From positions 2,947,501-3,011,500 of the forward strand of contig NZ_AP022853.1 of NCBI RefSeq assembly GCF_011764585.1: a stretch of DNA of 64,000 nt, given 5' to 3'. Every line of letters begins with the position of its first letter. The stretch's first letter is position 1. Source of the DNA: Sulfurimicrobium lacus (lineage in GTDB: Bacteria; Pseudomonadota; Gammaproteobacteria; Burkholderiales; Sulfuricellaceae). Below, in pieces: positions 9,827 through 19,941 of the stretch. The position numbers and the translations under genes were made by a program. The notes beneath the pieces were generated by a model. The model was not told the origin of the DNA, ran no database searches, and saw only the letters and a program-made list of their open reading frames with translations.

Positions 9827-9893
9827 GCCCAACCCATCAATCCACCGGACCTGCGCGAAAATCCGCGCAGGCCTTTGAATTCAAACGTTATGC
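9827..9893 (+). other. attC recombination site 2
   Basis: The site has R'' GCCCAAC at 9827-9833 and R' GTTATGC at 9887-9893, with a strong central stem made by CCTGCGCG and CGCGCAGG around a short A-rich loop. The segment TGAATTCAAAC just before R' is typical of many attC L' arms. It begins seven bases after the stop codon of the cassette 2 gene. R' departs from the GTTRRRY consensus at one base. Confidence 0.8.
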
Positions 9894-9942
9894 GGCATAC
9901 AAACAAGTCGACGCGAATGCGGTCTTCAGGCGCATCTGATCG

Positions 9943-10533
9943 TCAGTTCCCCGGACGCTTACCACCCAGCGGCGTACGCCCCAGAACAGAGGATGCACGG
10001 AGATGTTGTATCTCCGGCATTTCCGCCAGGCTCGGCAAGGCTTTTTCCGGCTCGGCAACGGGCTCCGTTTTGGCGTTTTGAGCGTCTTTGGCGATTCCCG
10101 CCACATCTCCCGAGATTGAGCCGCCATCTTCTATGGTCAATGCGCCGTAGCGAATCTTTCCTGTGACTCTTCCCGAGGCATAAATCACCAGTTGCTTGCG
10201 CGCGGTCAGTTCGCCCTCGAACAGGCCTCTCACTTCTGCCACATCTATATCGGCCTTGCCCGAGAACACCCCGCCTTCGGCGATGCGGATATCCCGGCTA
10301 TTCATGGATGCTTCGACTCTGCCTTCGACCACCAGGATTTCGCAATCGGTAATTTCCGAGCCTTTGAGCTTGATGTTCGGCCCCACGATCAGTTTGTTGC
10401 CCTCTTCGCGCGGCACCGATGCCTTTGGGGGCGCTTGCTCCGGTTGAGCTGCTACCGGCGGCCTGGTGGGCGCCGCAGCCTGATTCCTGGTTTCGTTGTA
10501 GTCGTTTCGGGTTTTCATAAAATTCTTCAGCAT
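9943..10533 (-). CDS. Bactofilin family cytoskeletal protein
   Basis: The 196-residue protein has a Pro/Ala/Gln-rich N-terminal tail (residues about 15-45). A beta-helical bactofilin (DUF583) core of about 105 residues follows, with repeating short strands and glycine turns such as G-S-E-I-T-D-C-E, G-R-V-E-A and G-V-F-S-G-K-A-D. A disordered C-terminal tail ends the protein. Bactofilins polymerise without nucleotides and scaffold cell-wall or polarity functions. The start ATG at 10533 follows GAGAGGAC. It is a single gene with no M23 peptidase neighbour, which is a common bactofilin partner elsewhere. The integron cassettes end 50 bases beyond its stop. Confidence 0.9.
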   Translation of the reverse strand: MLKNFMKTRNDYNETRNQAAAPTRPPVAAQPEQAPPKASVPREEGNKLIVGPNIKLKGSEITDCEILVVEGRVEASMNSRDIRIAEGGVFSGKADIDVAEVRGLFEGELTARKQLVIYASGRVTGKIRYGALTIEDGGSISGDVAGIAKDAQNAKTEPVAEPEKALPSLAEMPEIQHLRASSVLGRTPLGGKRPGN

Positions 10534-11030
10534 GTTTTAGTCCTCTCTAAGGTTATACGAACCAAGCACCAGCCTGCCCGTCGCATCAAGATGGAATATC
10601 GGGTTGATGCGAAATTGCACGGTGGCGGCTCGGTTAACGTGTTCCGGCATACGCGTTGTTGCGCTGAATTTTTCGTCCATTTCAGCGACATTGAGGTGAT
10701 GCGAATCGGGCGCCCATCGGCGGCCCTCGGATCACCCGGAAATCGCGCCTGACTGGCAAATGCAATCCTTGCCGCTGGCAGCATTGCCGCATGAATCATT
10801 TGGCGCGGGAGAAATACGGCGGGCAATTACCCTGGCACGTGTTTTAGACTATAACTGTCTATTTATTCATTGCTAATTACCATTAGTTAACCATGGATTT
10901 CTTGCGGGAGCTGATTCGCTCCGGCGCACATTTGGCTGGAACGCAGTCGGAGAATGTTGCGCCAACAACATCCTGCGTTTTGCGTTCAATGCCTCTATAA
11001 TCGGCCTTAATCCAATTTTCGCATTCCAAC
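10534..11030. other. Intergenic region between bactofilin and purU, with candidate purU promoter
   Basis: No convincing gene is present in these 497 bases. A TATAAT hexamer at 10996-11001, 30 bases before the purU start, is a good -10 candidate, but no strong -35 is seen. An inverted repeat ATGTTG-6-CAACAT (10954-10971) sits where an upstream regulator could bind. Another short one, TAGAC-7-GTCTA, precedes a T-rich run near 10850-10870. Confidence 0.4.
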
Positions 11031-11885
11031 ATGAAAAACACTGCGATCCTGCTCATCAGCTGCCCCGACCGCAAAGGTCTGGTGGCCACCATTGCCGAAT
11101 TCCTGTACCGCCACAATGCCAATATCCTGCACGCCGACCAGCACCAGGACAGCGCGAACGGGCTGTTCCTGATGCGGGTGGAATGGGATCTGGAGGGCTT
11201 CGACCTCGCGCCCGAGGATTTCCATCAGCATTTCGCGCACATCGCGCACCAGTTCGAGATGCAGTGGCGGCTGGCGCTGTCCAGCCAGCGCCCGCGAGTG
11301 GCGATCTTCGTCTCGCGCTACGATCACTGCTTGGCCGACCTGCTTTATCGCCACCAGGCAGGGGAACTGCACTGTGACATCCCGCTGATCATCGGCAACC
11401 ACTCCGACACCAAGTGGCTGGCGGACACCTACCGCATCCCGTTCCAGCACATCGAAGTGCTCAAGGACGCCAAGGCGGAAGCGGAAAGAGACCAACTCGC
11501 CCTGCTGCGCCACCACCACATCGACCTGATCGTGCTGGCGCGCTACATGCAGGTGCTGTCGCCCGAGTTCATCCGCCACTACCCCAACCGCATCATCAAC
11601 ATCCACCATTCCTTCCTGCCCGCGTTCCACGGCGCCAAGCCCTATCACCGCGCGTTCGACCGGGGCGTGAAGCTGATCGGCGCGACCAGCCATTACGTGA
11701 CGGAAATACTGGATGACGGCCCGATTATCGAGCAGGACGTGGCGCGCATATCGCACCGCGATGCACTGGATGATTTGATTCAGAAGGGGCGCGACCTGGA
11801 AAAGATCGTGCTGTCGCGCGCCGTGCGCTGGCATATCGAGAACCGCGTGCTGCTGTATGCCAACAAGACGGTGGTGTTCGATTGA
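11031..11885 (+). CDS. purU: Formyltetrahydrofolate deformylase
   Basis: The enzyme hydrolyses 10-formyltetrahydrofolate to tetrahydrofolate and formate, balancing the one-carbon pool and supplying formate to purine synthesis. Residues 1-80 form an ACT domain (L-L-I-S-C-P-D-R-K-G-L-V). The rest is a formyltransferase fold with the conserved N-I-H-H-S-F-L-P block (N190, H192) and the later aspartate in L-D-D-G-P (D228/D229). The length of 284 residues is typical. The gene stands alone, with a TATAAT box just upstream. A convergent ampD lies beyond a tandem repeat array. Confidence 0.95.
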   Translation: MKNTAILLISCPDRKGLVATIAEFLYRHNANILHADQHQDSANGLFLMRVEWDLEGFDLAPEDFHQHFAHIAHQFEMQWRLALSSQRPRVAIFVSRYDHCLADLLYRHQAGELHCDIPLIIGNHSDTKWLADTYRIPFQHIEVLKDAKAEAERDQLALLRHHHIDLIVLARYMQVLSPEFIRHYPNRIINIHHSFLPAFHGAKPYHRAFDRGVKLIGATSHYVTEILDDGPIIEQDVARISHRDALDDLIQKGRDLEKIVLSRAVRWHIENRVLLYANKTVVFD

Positions 11886-11887
11886 TA

Positions 11888-12041
11888 GCTATCAGCGGTC
11901 AGCTAATCAGCCATCAGTAAAACCGGGTACCGCCGCGACTGCTGACTGCTGACTGCTGACTGCTGACTGCTGACTGCTGACTGCTGACTGCTGACTGCTG
12001 ACTGCTGACTGCTGACTGCTAACTGCTAACTGCTAACTGCC
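11888..12041. repeat. Tandem heptamer array and associated repeat between purU and ampD
   Basis: From 11937 there are twelve perfect copies of GACTGCT in register (to 12020), then two copies of AACTGCT and a decayed third. The array runs into the coding end of ampD, whose stop codon (12033-12035 on the complement) is made from repeat sequence. Just upstream, 11888-11915 contains ATCAGCGGTCAGCTA, shared with the element at 49216-49286. There is no coding function. Such perfect repeats are prone to copy-number change by slippage. Confidence 0.9.
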
Positions 12042-12572
12042 GACCGCGGCCAGGTACCTGTCCCACGCAAAGAACGGCCCCGGATCGGTCTTGCGGTTAG
12101 GTGCGATGTCGGAGTGGCCGGTAATGTCCTCGATGGGATAGGCCTGTTTCAGCGCCCTGGTCAATTCGGCCAACTTCTCGTACTGAACGTCCTCGAAGGC
12201 GTCCATGTCGCTGCCTTCCAGCTCGATGCCGATGGAAAAATCGTTGCAGCGCTCGCGCTCTTTCCATGTCGATAGCCCGGCGTGCCAGGCGCGCAGGTTG
12301 CAGTTGACGAACTGGATGATCTCGCCGTCGCGGCGGATGAAGAAGTGCGACGACACTTTCAGGTCGGCGACCATGCGGTAGTATTCGTGCGCAGACGGAT
12401 CGAGCCGGTTGGTGAAAAATTCGATCACGCCGTTCCCGCCGTATTCACGCGGCGGCAGGCTGATGTTGTGGATCACCAGTAGCGTGACCGGTTCTTCCGG
12501 CGAACGCTCGTCGAAGTTGGGGGAGGGAATGAAGCGCACGCCCTTGAGAAAACCCGATTGATCTATTTCCAC
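12033..12572 (-). CDS. ampD: 1,6-anhydro-N-acetylmuramyl-L-alanine amidase
   Basis: This cytoplasmic zinc amidase of murein recycling cleaves the peptide from anhydro-MurNAc. The 179-residue amidase_2 domain shows the zinc ligands H35 (V-I-H-N-I-S-L-P), H153 (I-T-G-H-S-D-I-A-P) and D163 (K-T-D-P-G-P), the same pattern as E. coli AmpD. The last few codons and the stop lie in the edge of the heptamer array, so the C-terminus may vary with repeat changes. It lies 28 bases downstream of the thioredoxin-fold gene on the same strand and is probably co-transcribed with it. Confidence 0.95.
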   Translation of the reverse strand: MEIDQSGFLKGVRFIPSPNFDERSPEEPVTLLVIHNISLPPREYGGNGVIEFFTNRLDPSAHEYYRMVADLKVSSHFFIRRDGEIIQFVNCNLRAWHAGLSTWKERERCNDFSIGIELEGSDMDAFEDVQYEKLAELTRALKQAYPIEDITGHSDIAPNRKTDPGPFFAWDRYLAAVGS

Positions 12573-12600
12573 TATTCACACCCTTCATATTTGCACCCTT

Positions 12601-12951
12601 CTAGGGTTCATCCTGCGGCGGTAAGGCCAGTGCCGCTTCCAGCGCCACCTTCATTTTGCTCGGCGTCACTTCGCTTTCGATCTGTGCGTGGTAATGCCCG
12701 TCCACGAACAAAAACAGCGCAGGGAGATGAAACACCTCGTAAGCCCGCGCCAAACCCATGCTCTGCTGCACGTCCACCTTGAACAGACCGCTAACCATGC
12801 CGGCCACCGTTCCCGGCAGAAGTTTTTCGACCTTGCGGCAGGTGCCGCAAGCGGGCGCACCGAACATCACCAGCACCGGGCCTTCGCTTCGGGCCAGCAC
12901 GCGATGGAAGTCGAATTCCGAAAGGGGCTCCAGGGTCAGCATCGCGGCCAT
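12601..12951 (-). CDS. Thioredoxin-fold protein
   Basis: This is a 116-residue thioredoxin-like protein (start MAAMLTLEP; a second ATG at 12942 is possible). It has F-G-A-P-A-C-G-T-C-R-K as a C-x2-C redox site near residue 35 and a later cis-Pro in F-H-L-P-A-L-F-L-F. There is no signal peptide, so it is probably cytoplasmic. The CGTC motif differs from the CGPC of classical thioredoxin, which suggests a specialised reductase or co-chaperone. Its partner is unknown. It shares a short divergent region with the antiporter gene and precedes ampD. Confidence 0.88.
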   Translation of the reverse strand: MAAMLTLEPLSEFDFHRVLARSEGPVLVMFGAPACGTCRKVEKLLPGTVAGMVSGLFKVDVQQSMGLARAYEVFHLPALFLFVDGHYHAQIESEVTPSKMKVALEAALALPPQDEP

Positions 12952-12961
12952 TATACCGGCA

Positions 12962-12983
12962 GCCGCGATGCTATAATCGCGGC
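12962..12983. promoter_or_regulatory. Palindrome overlapping a -10 box between divergent genes
   Basis: GCCGCGAT and ATCGCGGC form perfect 8-base arms (12962-12969 and 12976-12983) around GCTATA. A TATAAT hexamer at 12972-12977 lies across the junction, 29 bases before the antiporter start. A run of four T follows. It could be an operator covering the promoter, or a weak terminator-like hairpin; the position favours a promoter role. Confidence 0.5.
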
Positions 12984-13005
12984 TTTTCACGTTTCCGGAT
13001 CTGTC

Positions 13006-14007
13006 ATGGTTTTCGCCCAACTGCTGCTGATGCTCGTCGTCATCCTGATCGCCGCGGAGGTGTTCACCAACGCCCTCGAACACCTGGGCGAAAAGCTGAA
13101 AATCTCGGAAGGCGTGACCGGGTCGCTGTTCGCCGCCATCGGCACCGCCCTGCCGGAGACCATGGTGCCCTTGCTGGCCATTTTCGCCGGCACCACCAGT
13201 GCGAGCGTCAACGAGGAAATCGGCGTTGGCGCCATCCTCGGCGCACCGCTGATGCTTTCCACCCTGTCGCTGTGCCTGATGTCCGCATCGGTGTTGAAGA
13301 AACGCGGCCTGCGGGGCCATCTCACGCCGGAGCACACCGGCCTGACGCGCGACCTCAACTTTTTCCTCGCCGCCTTCTCGCTTTCCGCCGTGGCCCTTTT
13401 CGTGCCGCACGACACGCCGCTGTTCCGCGCCATGCTGGCGATCGGCATGGTACTGATTTATTTCGTCTACATCATGCTCACCCTGCGCGCCTCGGCCCAC
13501 CTGGTGAAGGAAGGGCACGGCACCGAGGCGGAAGGCAAGATGATGCTGTGCAAGCTGGGCCTGCCGGAAAACATGCTCATCATCGTGCTGCAGCTAGCGC
13601 TGGGCCTGGGCCTGCTGGTCGGTGGCGCGAAGGGCTTCATCGACGGCGTGGACGAGGCAGCGAAGCTGCTCGGCATTTCTGCGCTGCTGCTGTCGCTGCT
13701 GATCATCCCCATCGCCACCGAGCTGCCGGAAAAGGTCAACAGCATCTTGTGGATCCGCCGCCGCAAGGACACGCTGGCTTTCGGCAACATCACCGGCGCC
13801 ATGGTATTCCAGGGCACGCTGCTGCCGGCCATCGGCATCATGCTCACGCCGTGGGCGCCGCAGCGCGAAGTGCTGGCCGGCATCGTGATCACCCTGCTGG
13901 CAGCCGGCTGGCTGCGCTGGATATCCTCACGCGGGCAATTGAAGGTGTGGCACCTGGCGCTCAACGGCGCGCTGTATGTAAGCTACCTCGCCATCGCGCT
14001 CGCCTGA
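13006..14007 (+). CDS. Sodium/calcium exchanger family membrane protein
   Basis: This 333-residue inner-membrane protein of the cation/Ca2+ antiporter superfamily has about ten hydrophobic helices. The two alpha-repeat motifs are visible as G-T-A-L-P-E-T-M-V-P (residues about 47-56) and I-A-T-E-L-P-E-K-V-N-S in the second half. Each has the conserved Pro-Glu that binds the cation. The start ATG at 13006 follows the palindromic promoter. The transported ion (Na+, Ca2+ or other) cannot be decided. A GC hairpin (14010-14036) follows the stop but lacks a T tract. Confidence 0.9.
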   Translation: MVFAQLLLMLVVILIAAEVFTNALEHLGEKLKISEGVTGSLFAAIGTALPETMVPLLAIFAGTTSASVNEEIGVGAILGAPLMLSTLSLCLMSASVLKKRGLRGHLTPEHTGLTRDLNFFLAAFSLSAVALFVPHDTPLFRAMLAIGMVLIYFVYIMLTLRASAHLVKEGHGTEAEGKMMLCKLGLPENMLIIVLQLALGLGLLVGGAKGFIDGVDEAAKLLGISALLLSLLIIPIATELPEKVNSILWIRRRKDTLAFGNITGAMVFQGTLLPAIGIMLTPWAPQREVLAGIVITLLAAGWLRWISSRGQLKVWHLALNGALYVSYLAIALA

Positions 14008-14071
14008 GCCTGCCGCCCCTTTACCGGGGACGGCAGCAAGGCTATGCTGGCACTTCCTGCAGGAGAGTGTC

Positions 14072-16534
<2,463 letters not shown>

Positions 16535-16580
16535 GAGTTATCCGGCAGATTATTCACTCCATTTTGGCTACGCTTACGCA

Positions 16581-18560
16581 ATGAGAAGAAGCACCTTATC
16601 CATCGCCTTTGCCCTGGCTTTCAGCAGTGCCGCCGTGGCCGAAGACGGCGCCACATCAAATTACCTGCTGGACGACCTGGGCGAGCAAACGCGCATCGCC
16701 ACGCGCACCAAGCTCAACATCGATTACGCCCCCGGCACGATTTCCATTCTCCATAGCGACAACCTCCTGGCCCATGGTGCGCGCACGGTATGGGAGGCGC
16801 TGGCGCTGGTACCGGGCTTCGAAATGTCGATGGATGAAACCGGCACGAGGCAGGTGCTGGTGCGCGGTGTAGGTCGAACCTACTCCTCCGGCAACATCAA
16901 ATTACTGCTCAACGATGTAGCGCTCAATTCGGAGTTATTGAGCCTGGCCAATCCGCTGCTCAACATGCCGGTGGAGCAGGTGGAACGTATCGAGGTAATT
17001 CGCGGCCCCGGTTCGGTCATATATGGCGAATCGGCCTACATGGGCGTGGTCAACGTCATCACCCGAAAGCAGGGGCAACGCGTGTTCGCGGCGCTGGGTG
17101 ACAAGGGAGCCGCGGCAGGCGGCGGAGTGCTGGCGATGACCGACGCGGAGCGGCAATTCGACATGAGCCTCAACGTCGCCGCCTGGAAGCAGGACGGAGG
17201 CGGACTCCATGCAGGCGAGGATGCCGGGTATCCAGAGGGGTTTGGCGCATTTTCCAACGCCCCCGGCCTGGCCAATGACAAATACGACTACAAATCAGCG
17301 CTGTTCAATCTGAATGTCCAGAAATTCTCCCTGTCCGCCCAATGGCTGGAAGATGGCGCAGGCGACCATTTCGGCATCAACTCCTATTTGCCGCCCAACG
17401 AACGGCGGATTGTCACACGCCAGAGACACCGCTCTCTCGAAGCCAAACAGCTGTTTGAGCTAAGCGATGAATTGCAGCTGGAGTTTCGCCTGGGATGGGG
17501 TGATTACACGCGCCAGCGCGACCGAATGTTCCTCTACCCTGTCGGAGTATTAGACCCCTATTATTATATGGATCTGAACTACCGGGAGCAGCGGACGAAT
17601 GCGGCCCTTGACTTGGCGTGGGAGAAAGGACGCAACACATGGCAAATGGGTTGGGTGTACAACTCTATCGACGTCGAGCAAGCGAATAGTACGTTCAATG
17701 GAATGCCGACAAGCAACTGGCTTGACCTGAACATGAAGCGAAATATTTCCAGTTTCACGCTGCAGGATCAATTCCGCGCCACCGATGCGCTGACTATCAC
17801 CGCCGGCCTGCGGCACGATCGCTACAACGATGTCGGCAGCAGCACCACGCCGCGCCTGGCGGCGGTGTGGCAGGCAGCACCGGGGCATGTATTCAAGGCG
17901 CAATATGCCGAGGCATTCCGCGCCCCTACTTTTTATGAACTGCGCTACGGCGGTCAGATCGAGCCCGAAGTAATTGCCACCAGAGAACTCGGTTACACCT
18001 ACCGTCATGGCGGAGGCCTGGCGCGGATCACCGCATTCGATTCGACGCTCAAGCAGCAAATCATATTCGACGAGAATCTGGGCTATCTGAATTTGGCTGG
18101 CACGTCGTCCAGCCGGGGAGTGGAACTCGAGGTCGAACGCTGGTTGGGCTCGGCACTGAAAATCGATGGCAATTTGACGCTGATTCGCACCGAAGACAAG
18201 AGCTCCGGCCAGCCTGTCCCGGGCGCGGCGAATCGTTTGCTCAATCTTGGAATGGAATGGCATCCGGCCAGCGAACTCACCGTAGATCTGCGCCTTCGCC
18301 ATGTCGGCCCGCGCCAACGCGAAACCGGCGATCTACGCGAAAAGCTGGCCGGCTACAACACGGTCGATCTGACCGCCACAACATTTAATTTTGGTTCCCG
18401 CGGCTTGACCTTGCGCGCCGGCATCAAGAACCTGCTCAATCAGACCGTCAAGGTACCGTCGACCATCGATATTTGGGCATGTCCTGCGCCCAATTACCGC
18501 GACGACATGCCCATGTTGGAAGGGCGCAGTGCATGGGCGCAATTGACTTACAGTTTTTAG
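16581..18560 (+). CDS. TonB-dependent outer-membrane receptor
   Basis: The 659-residue protein has a signal peptide (MRRSTLSIAFALAFSSAAVA), a plug domain and a beta barrel. The plug contains V-E-R-I-E-V-I-R-G-P-G-S-V-I-Y-G, the standard plug landmark, and the chain ends in Phe (L-T-Y-S-F), as barrels recognised by BAM do. No clear TonB box is evident in the first mature residues. The ligand is unknown: siderophore, cobalamin, metal or carbohydrate are possible. The adjacent glycogen phosphorylase is a weak hint only. A strong hairpin follows the stop. Confidence 0.9.
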   Translation: MRRSTLSIAFALAFSSAAVAEDGATSNYLLDDLGEQTRIATRTKLNIDYAPGTISILHSDNLLAHGARTVWEALALVPGFEMSMDETGTRQVLVRGVGRTYSSGNIKLLLNDVALNSELLSLANPLLNMPVEQVERIEVIRGPGSVIYGESAYMGVVNVITRKQGQRVFAALGDKGAAAGGGVLAMTDAERQFDMSLNVAAWKQDGGGLHAGEDAGYPEGFGAFSNAPGLANDKYDYKSALFNLNVQKFSLSAQWLEDGAGDHFGINSYLPPNERRIVTRQRHRSLEAKQLFELSDELQLEFRLGWGDYTRQRDRMFLYPVGVLDPYYYMDLNYREQRTNAALDLAWEKGRNTWQMGWVYNSIDVEQANSTFNGMPTSNWLDLNMKRNISSFTLQDQFRATDALTITAGLRHDRYNDVGSSTTPRLAAVWQAAPGHVFKAQYAEAFRAPTFYELRYGGQIEPEVIATRELGYTYRHGGGLARITAFDSTLKQQIIFDENLGYLNLAGTSSSRGVELEVERWLGSALKIDGNLTLIRTEDKSSGQPVPGAANRLLNLGMEWHPASELTVDLRLRHVGPRQRETGDLREKLAGYNTVDLTATTFNFGSRGLTLRAGIKNLLNQTVKVPSTIDIWACPAPNYRDDMPMLEGRSAWAQLTYSF

Positions 18561-18586
18561 GGCGTGGAAACACTAATTTCACGCCC
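18560..18586. terminator. Bidirectional terminator between TonB receptor and pilR
   Basis: GGGCGTG (18560-18566) and CACGCCC (18580-18586) form a perfect 7-base stem. It starts at the last base of the receptor stop codon and overlaps the first base of the convergent pilR stop region. The receptor side has a T-run before the stem and an A-rich loop; the trailing T tract is poor, so efficiency is uncertain. Confidence 0.6.
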
Positions 18587-19941
18587 TAATCAATGCCTAA
18601 GCGCGCCAGCCGGTATCTCAACGCCCGGAAGGTAATCCCCAGCAGCTTCGCCGCCGCGGTCTTGTTGTAACGGGTTTTTTCCAGCGCCTCCTGCAACGCT
18701 TCCTTCTCCACCCGGTCGAGATAATCCGGCAGCGGCCATTTGGCGCCCGGTTCGTAAATGGCGGGGCCGTCGTTCTCCGGCTCGGTCAGGTGCAGGTCGT
18801 CCATCTCGATCCGGCTGCCGCCGCACAGAGCCAGCGTGCGCTCCAGGATGTTTTCCAGTTCCCGCACATTGCCGGGGAAGTCGTATTGTTGCAACGCCTC
18901 CACCCCCGCCGCAGAAAACTCCGGCAGCGCAGCACCGGCCTGGCGCGCCAGCCTGGCCAGGATATTGCCGGCGATGAGCGGCACGTCATCGCGCATTTCG
19001 CGCAAAGCGGGCATCTTGAGCTCGATCACGTTGAGGCGGTAATAGAGGTCCTGGCGGAATTTTCCGTGCTCCACGCAATCAGCCAGCTTCTGGTGGGTCG
19101 CGCTGATAATGCGCACGTCCACCGGCTCTTCCTGCGTGGCGCCCACCTTGCGCACTTTCTTCTCCTGGATAACCCGCAGCAGCTTGACCTGCATGGCCAA
19201 GGGCAGATCGGCCACTTCGTCGAGAAACAGGGTGCCGCCGTTGGCCGCCTGGAAAAATCCGTCGCGGTCCTGCTCCGCGCCGGTGAAGGCGCCCTTGCGG
19301 TAACCGAAAAATTCGCTTTCCATGAGGTTTTCCGGAATCGCGCCGCAGTTCACCGGCACGAAGGGTTTTTCGCGCCGCGCGCTCTTTTCGTGTATCAGGC
19401 GCGCCGCCAGTTCCTTGCCGCTGCCCGACTCGCCGCTCACATAGACCGGCGCCTGGCTGCGCGCCAGCTTGTCGATCAGGCCGCGCACCTGTTCCATGGC
19501 GGGAGACTGGCCGAGCAGCACGTAGCCTTGCTCCGCCGTCGGCTCCGGCGCCGACGGCAGCTTGAGCGCCGATTTCACTACCGCGCGCAGCTGTTCGAGA
19601 GACACCGGCTTGGCCAGGTAGTCGAAGGCGCCCGCCTTCAGGGCGGCTACCGCGTTCTCGGTGCTGCCGTGCGCGGTAATCACCGCCACCGGCAGATCGG
19701 GGCAATTGGCACCGATGTAGCGCACCAGTTCCAGTCCCTCGCCGTCGGGCAGGCGCATGTCGGTGAGGCATAGATCGAACTGCTTTTCCTCCACGAGCTT
19801 GAGCGCAGCCTGGACCGTGGAGGCACGCTCCACCTCCAGGCCCATTTTCAACAAGGTAAGTTCGAGCAACTCAAGGATGTCGGCTTCGTCATCCACGATC
19901 AGGGCAAGAAAATTTGCCGCATTGCCTCTCGCACGTTTCAA
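18586..19941 (-). CDS. pilR: Sigma-54-dependent response regulator, PilR-like
   Basis: This 451-residue NtrC-class regulator has an N-terminal receiver (V-D-D-E-A-D, phospho-acceptor in C-L-T-D-M-R-L-P and Lys in Y-L-A-K-P). It is followed by an AAA+ domain with Walker A G-E-S-G-S-G-K-E, the sigma-54 contact G-A-F-T-G-A and Walker B G-G-T-L-F-L-D-E. A Fis-type helix-turn-helix ends the protein (N-K-T-A-A-A-K-L-L-G-I-T). It overlaps the kinase gene by four bases. PilR controls the pilin gene in other proteobacteria; pilB- and pilU-like genes occur about 36 kb away in this window. The PilR name rests on the pairing with a PilS-like kinase. Confidence 0.88.
   Translation of the reverse strand: MKRARGNAANFLALIVDDEADILELLELTLLKMGLEVERASTVQAALKLVEEKQFDLCLTDMRLPDGEGLELVRYIGANCPDLPVAVITAHGSTENAVAALKAGAFDYLAKPVSLEQLRAVVKSALKLPSAPEPTAEQGYVLLGQSPAMEQVRGLIDKLARSQAPVYVSGESGSGKELAARLIHEKSARREKPFVPVNCGAIPENLMESEFFGYRKGAFTGAEQDRDGFFQAANGGTLFLDEVADLPLAMQVKLLRVIQEKKVRKVGATQEEPVDVRIISATHQKLADCVEHGKFRQDLYYRLNVIELKMPALREMRDDVPLIAGNILARLARQAGAALPEFSAAGVEALQQYDFPGNVRELENILERTLALCGGSRIEMDDLHLTEPENDGPAIYEPGAKWPLPDYLDRVEKEALQEALEKTRYNKTAAAKLLGITFRALRYRLARLGID

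Larger units (their letters stand above)
8578..9893 (+). mobile_element. Two-cassette integron fragment without integrase (CALIN-like)
   Basis: Two gene cassettes lie head to tail between the exporter operon and the bactofilin gene. A GTTAGGC core site at 8578-8584 starts cassette 1, which ends in an attC site at 8978-9049. Cassette 2 runs from that site to a second attC at 9827-9893. Each cassette's opening bases match its own closing site: GTTAGGC is the exact complement of GCCTAAC in attC 1, and GTTGGGC is the exact complement of GCCCAAC in attC 2. That is what excision and circularisation of real cassettes require. No integron integrase gene is present in the window, so this fits a cluster of attC sites lacking an integrase. 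Confidence 0.8.

Noticed and set aside
10192-10826. Open frames on both strands around the bactofilin promoter
   Set aside because: They are shadows of the bactofilin gene or uneven-composition intergenic sequence, with no motif and no ribosome binding site.
11937-12041. CRISPR array
   Set aside because: The units are 7 bases with no spacers, so it is a simple tandem repeat.
14010-14036. GC hairpin after the cation antiporter as an intrinsic terminator
   Set aside because: The stem is good (CTGCCG/CGGCAG with CCCC/GGGG), but no T tract follows and glgP starts soon after; it may simply be an intergenic hairpin.
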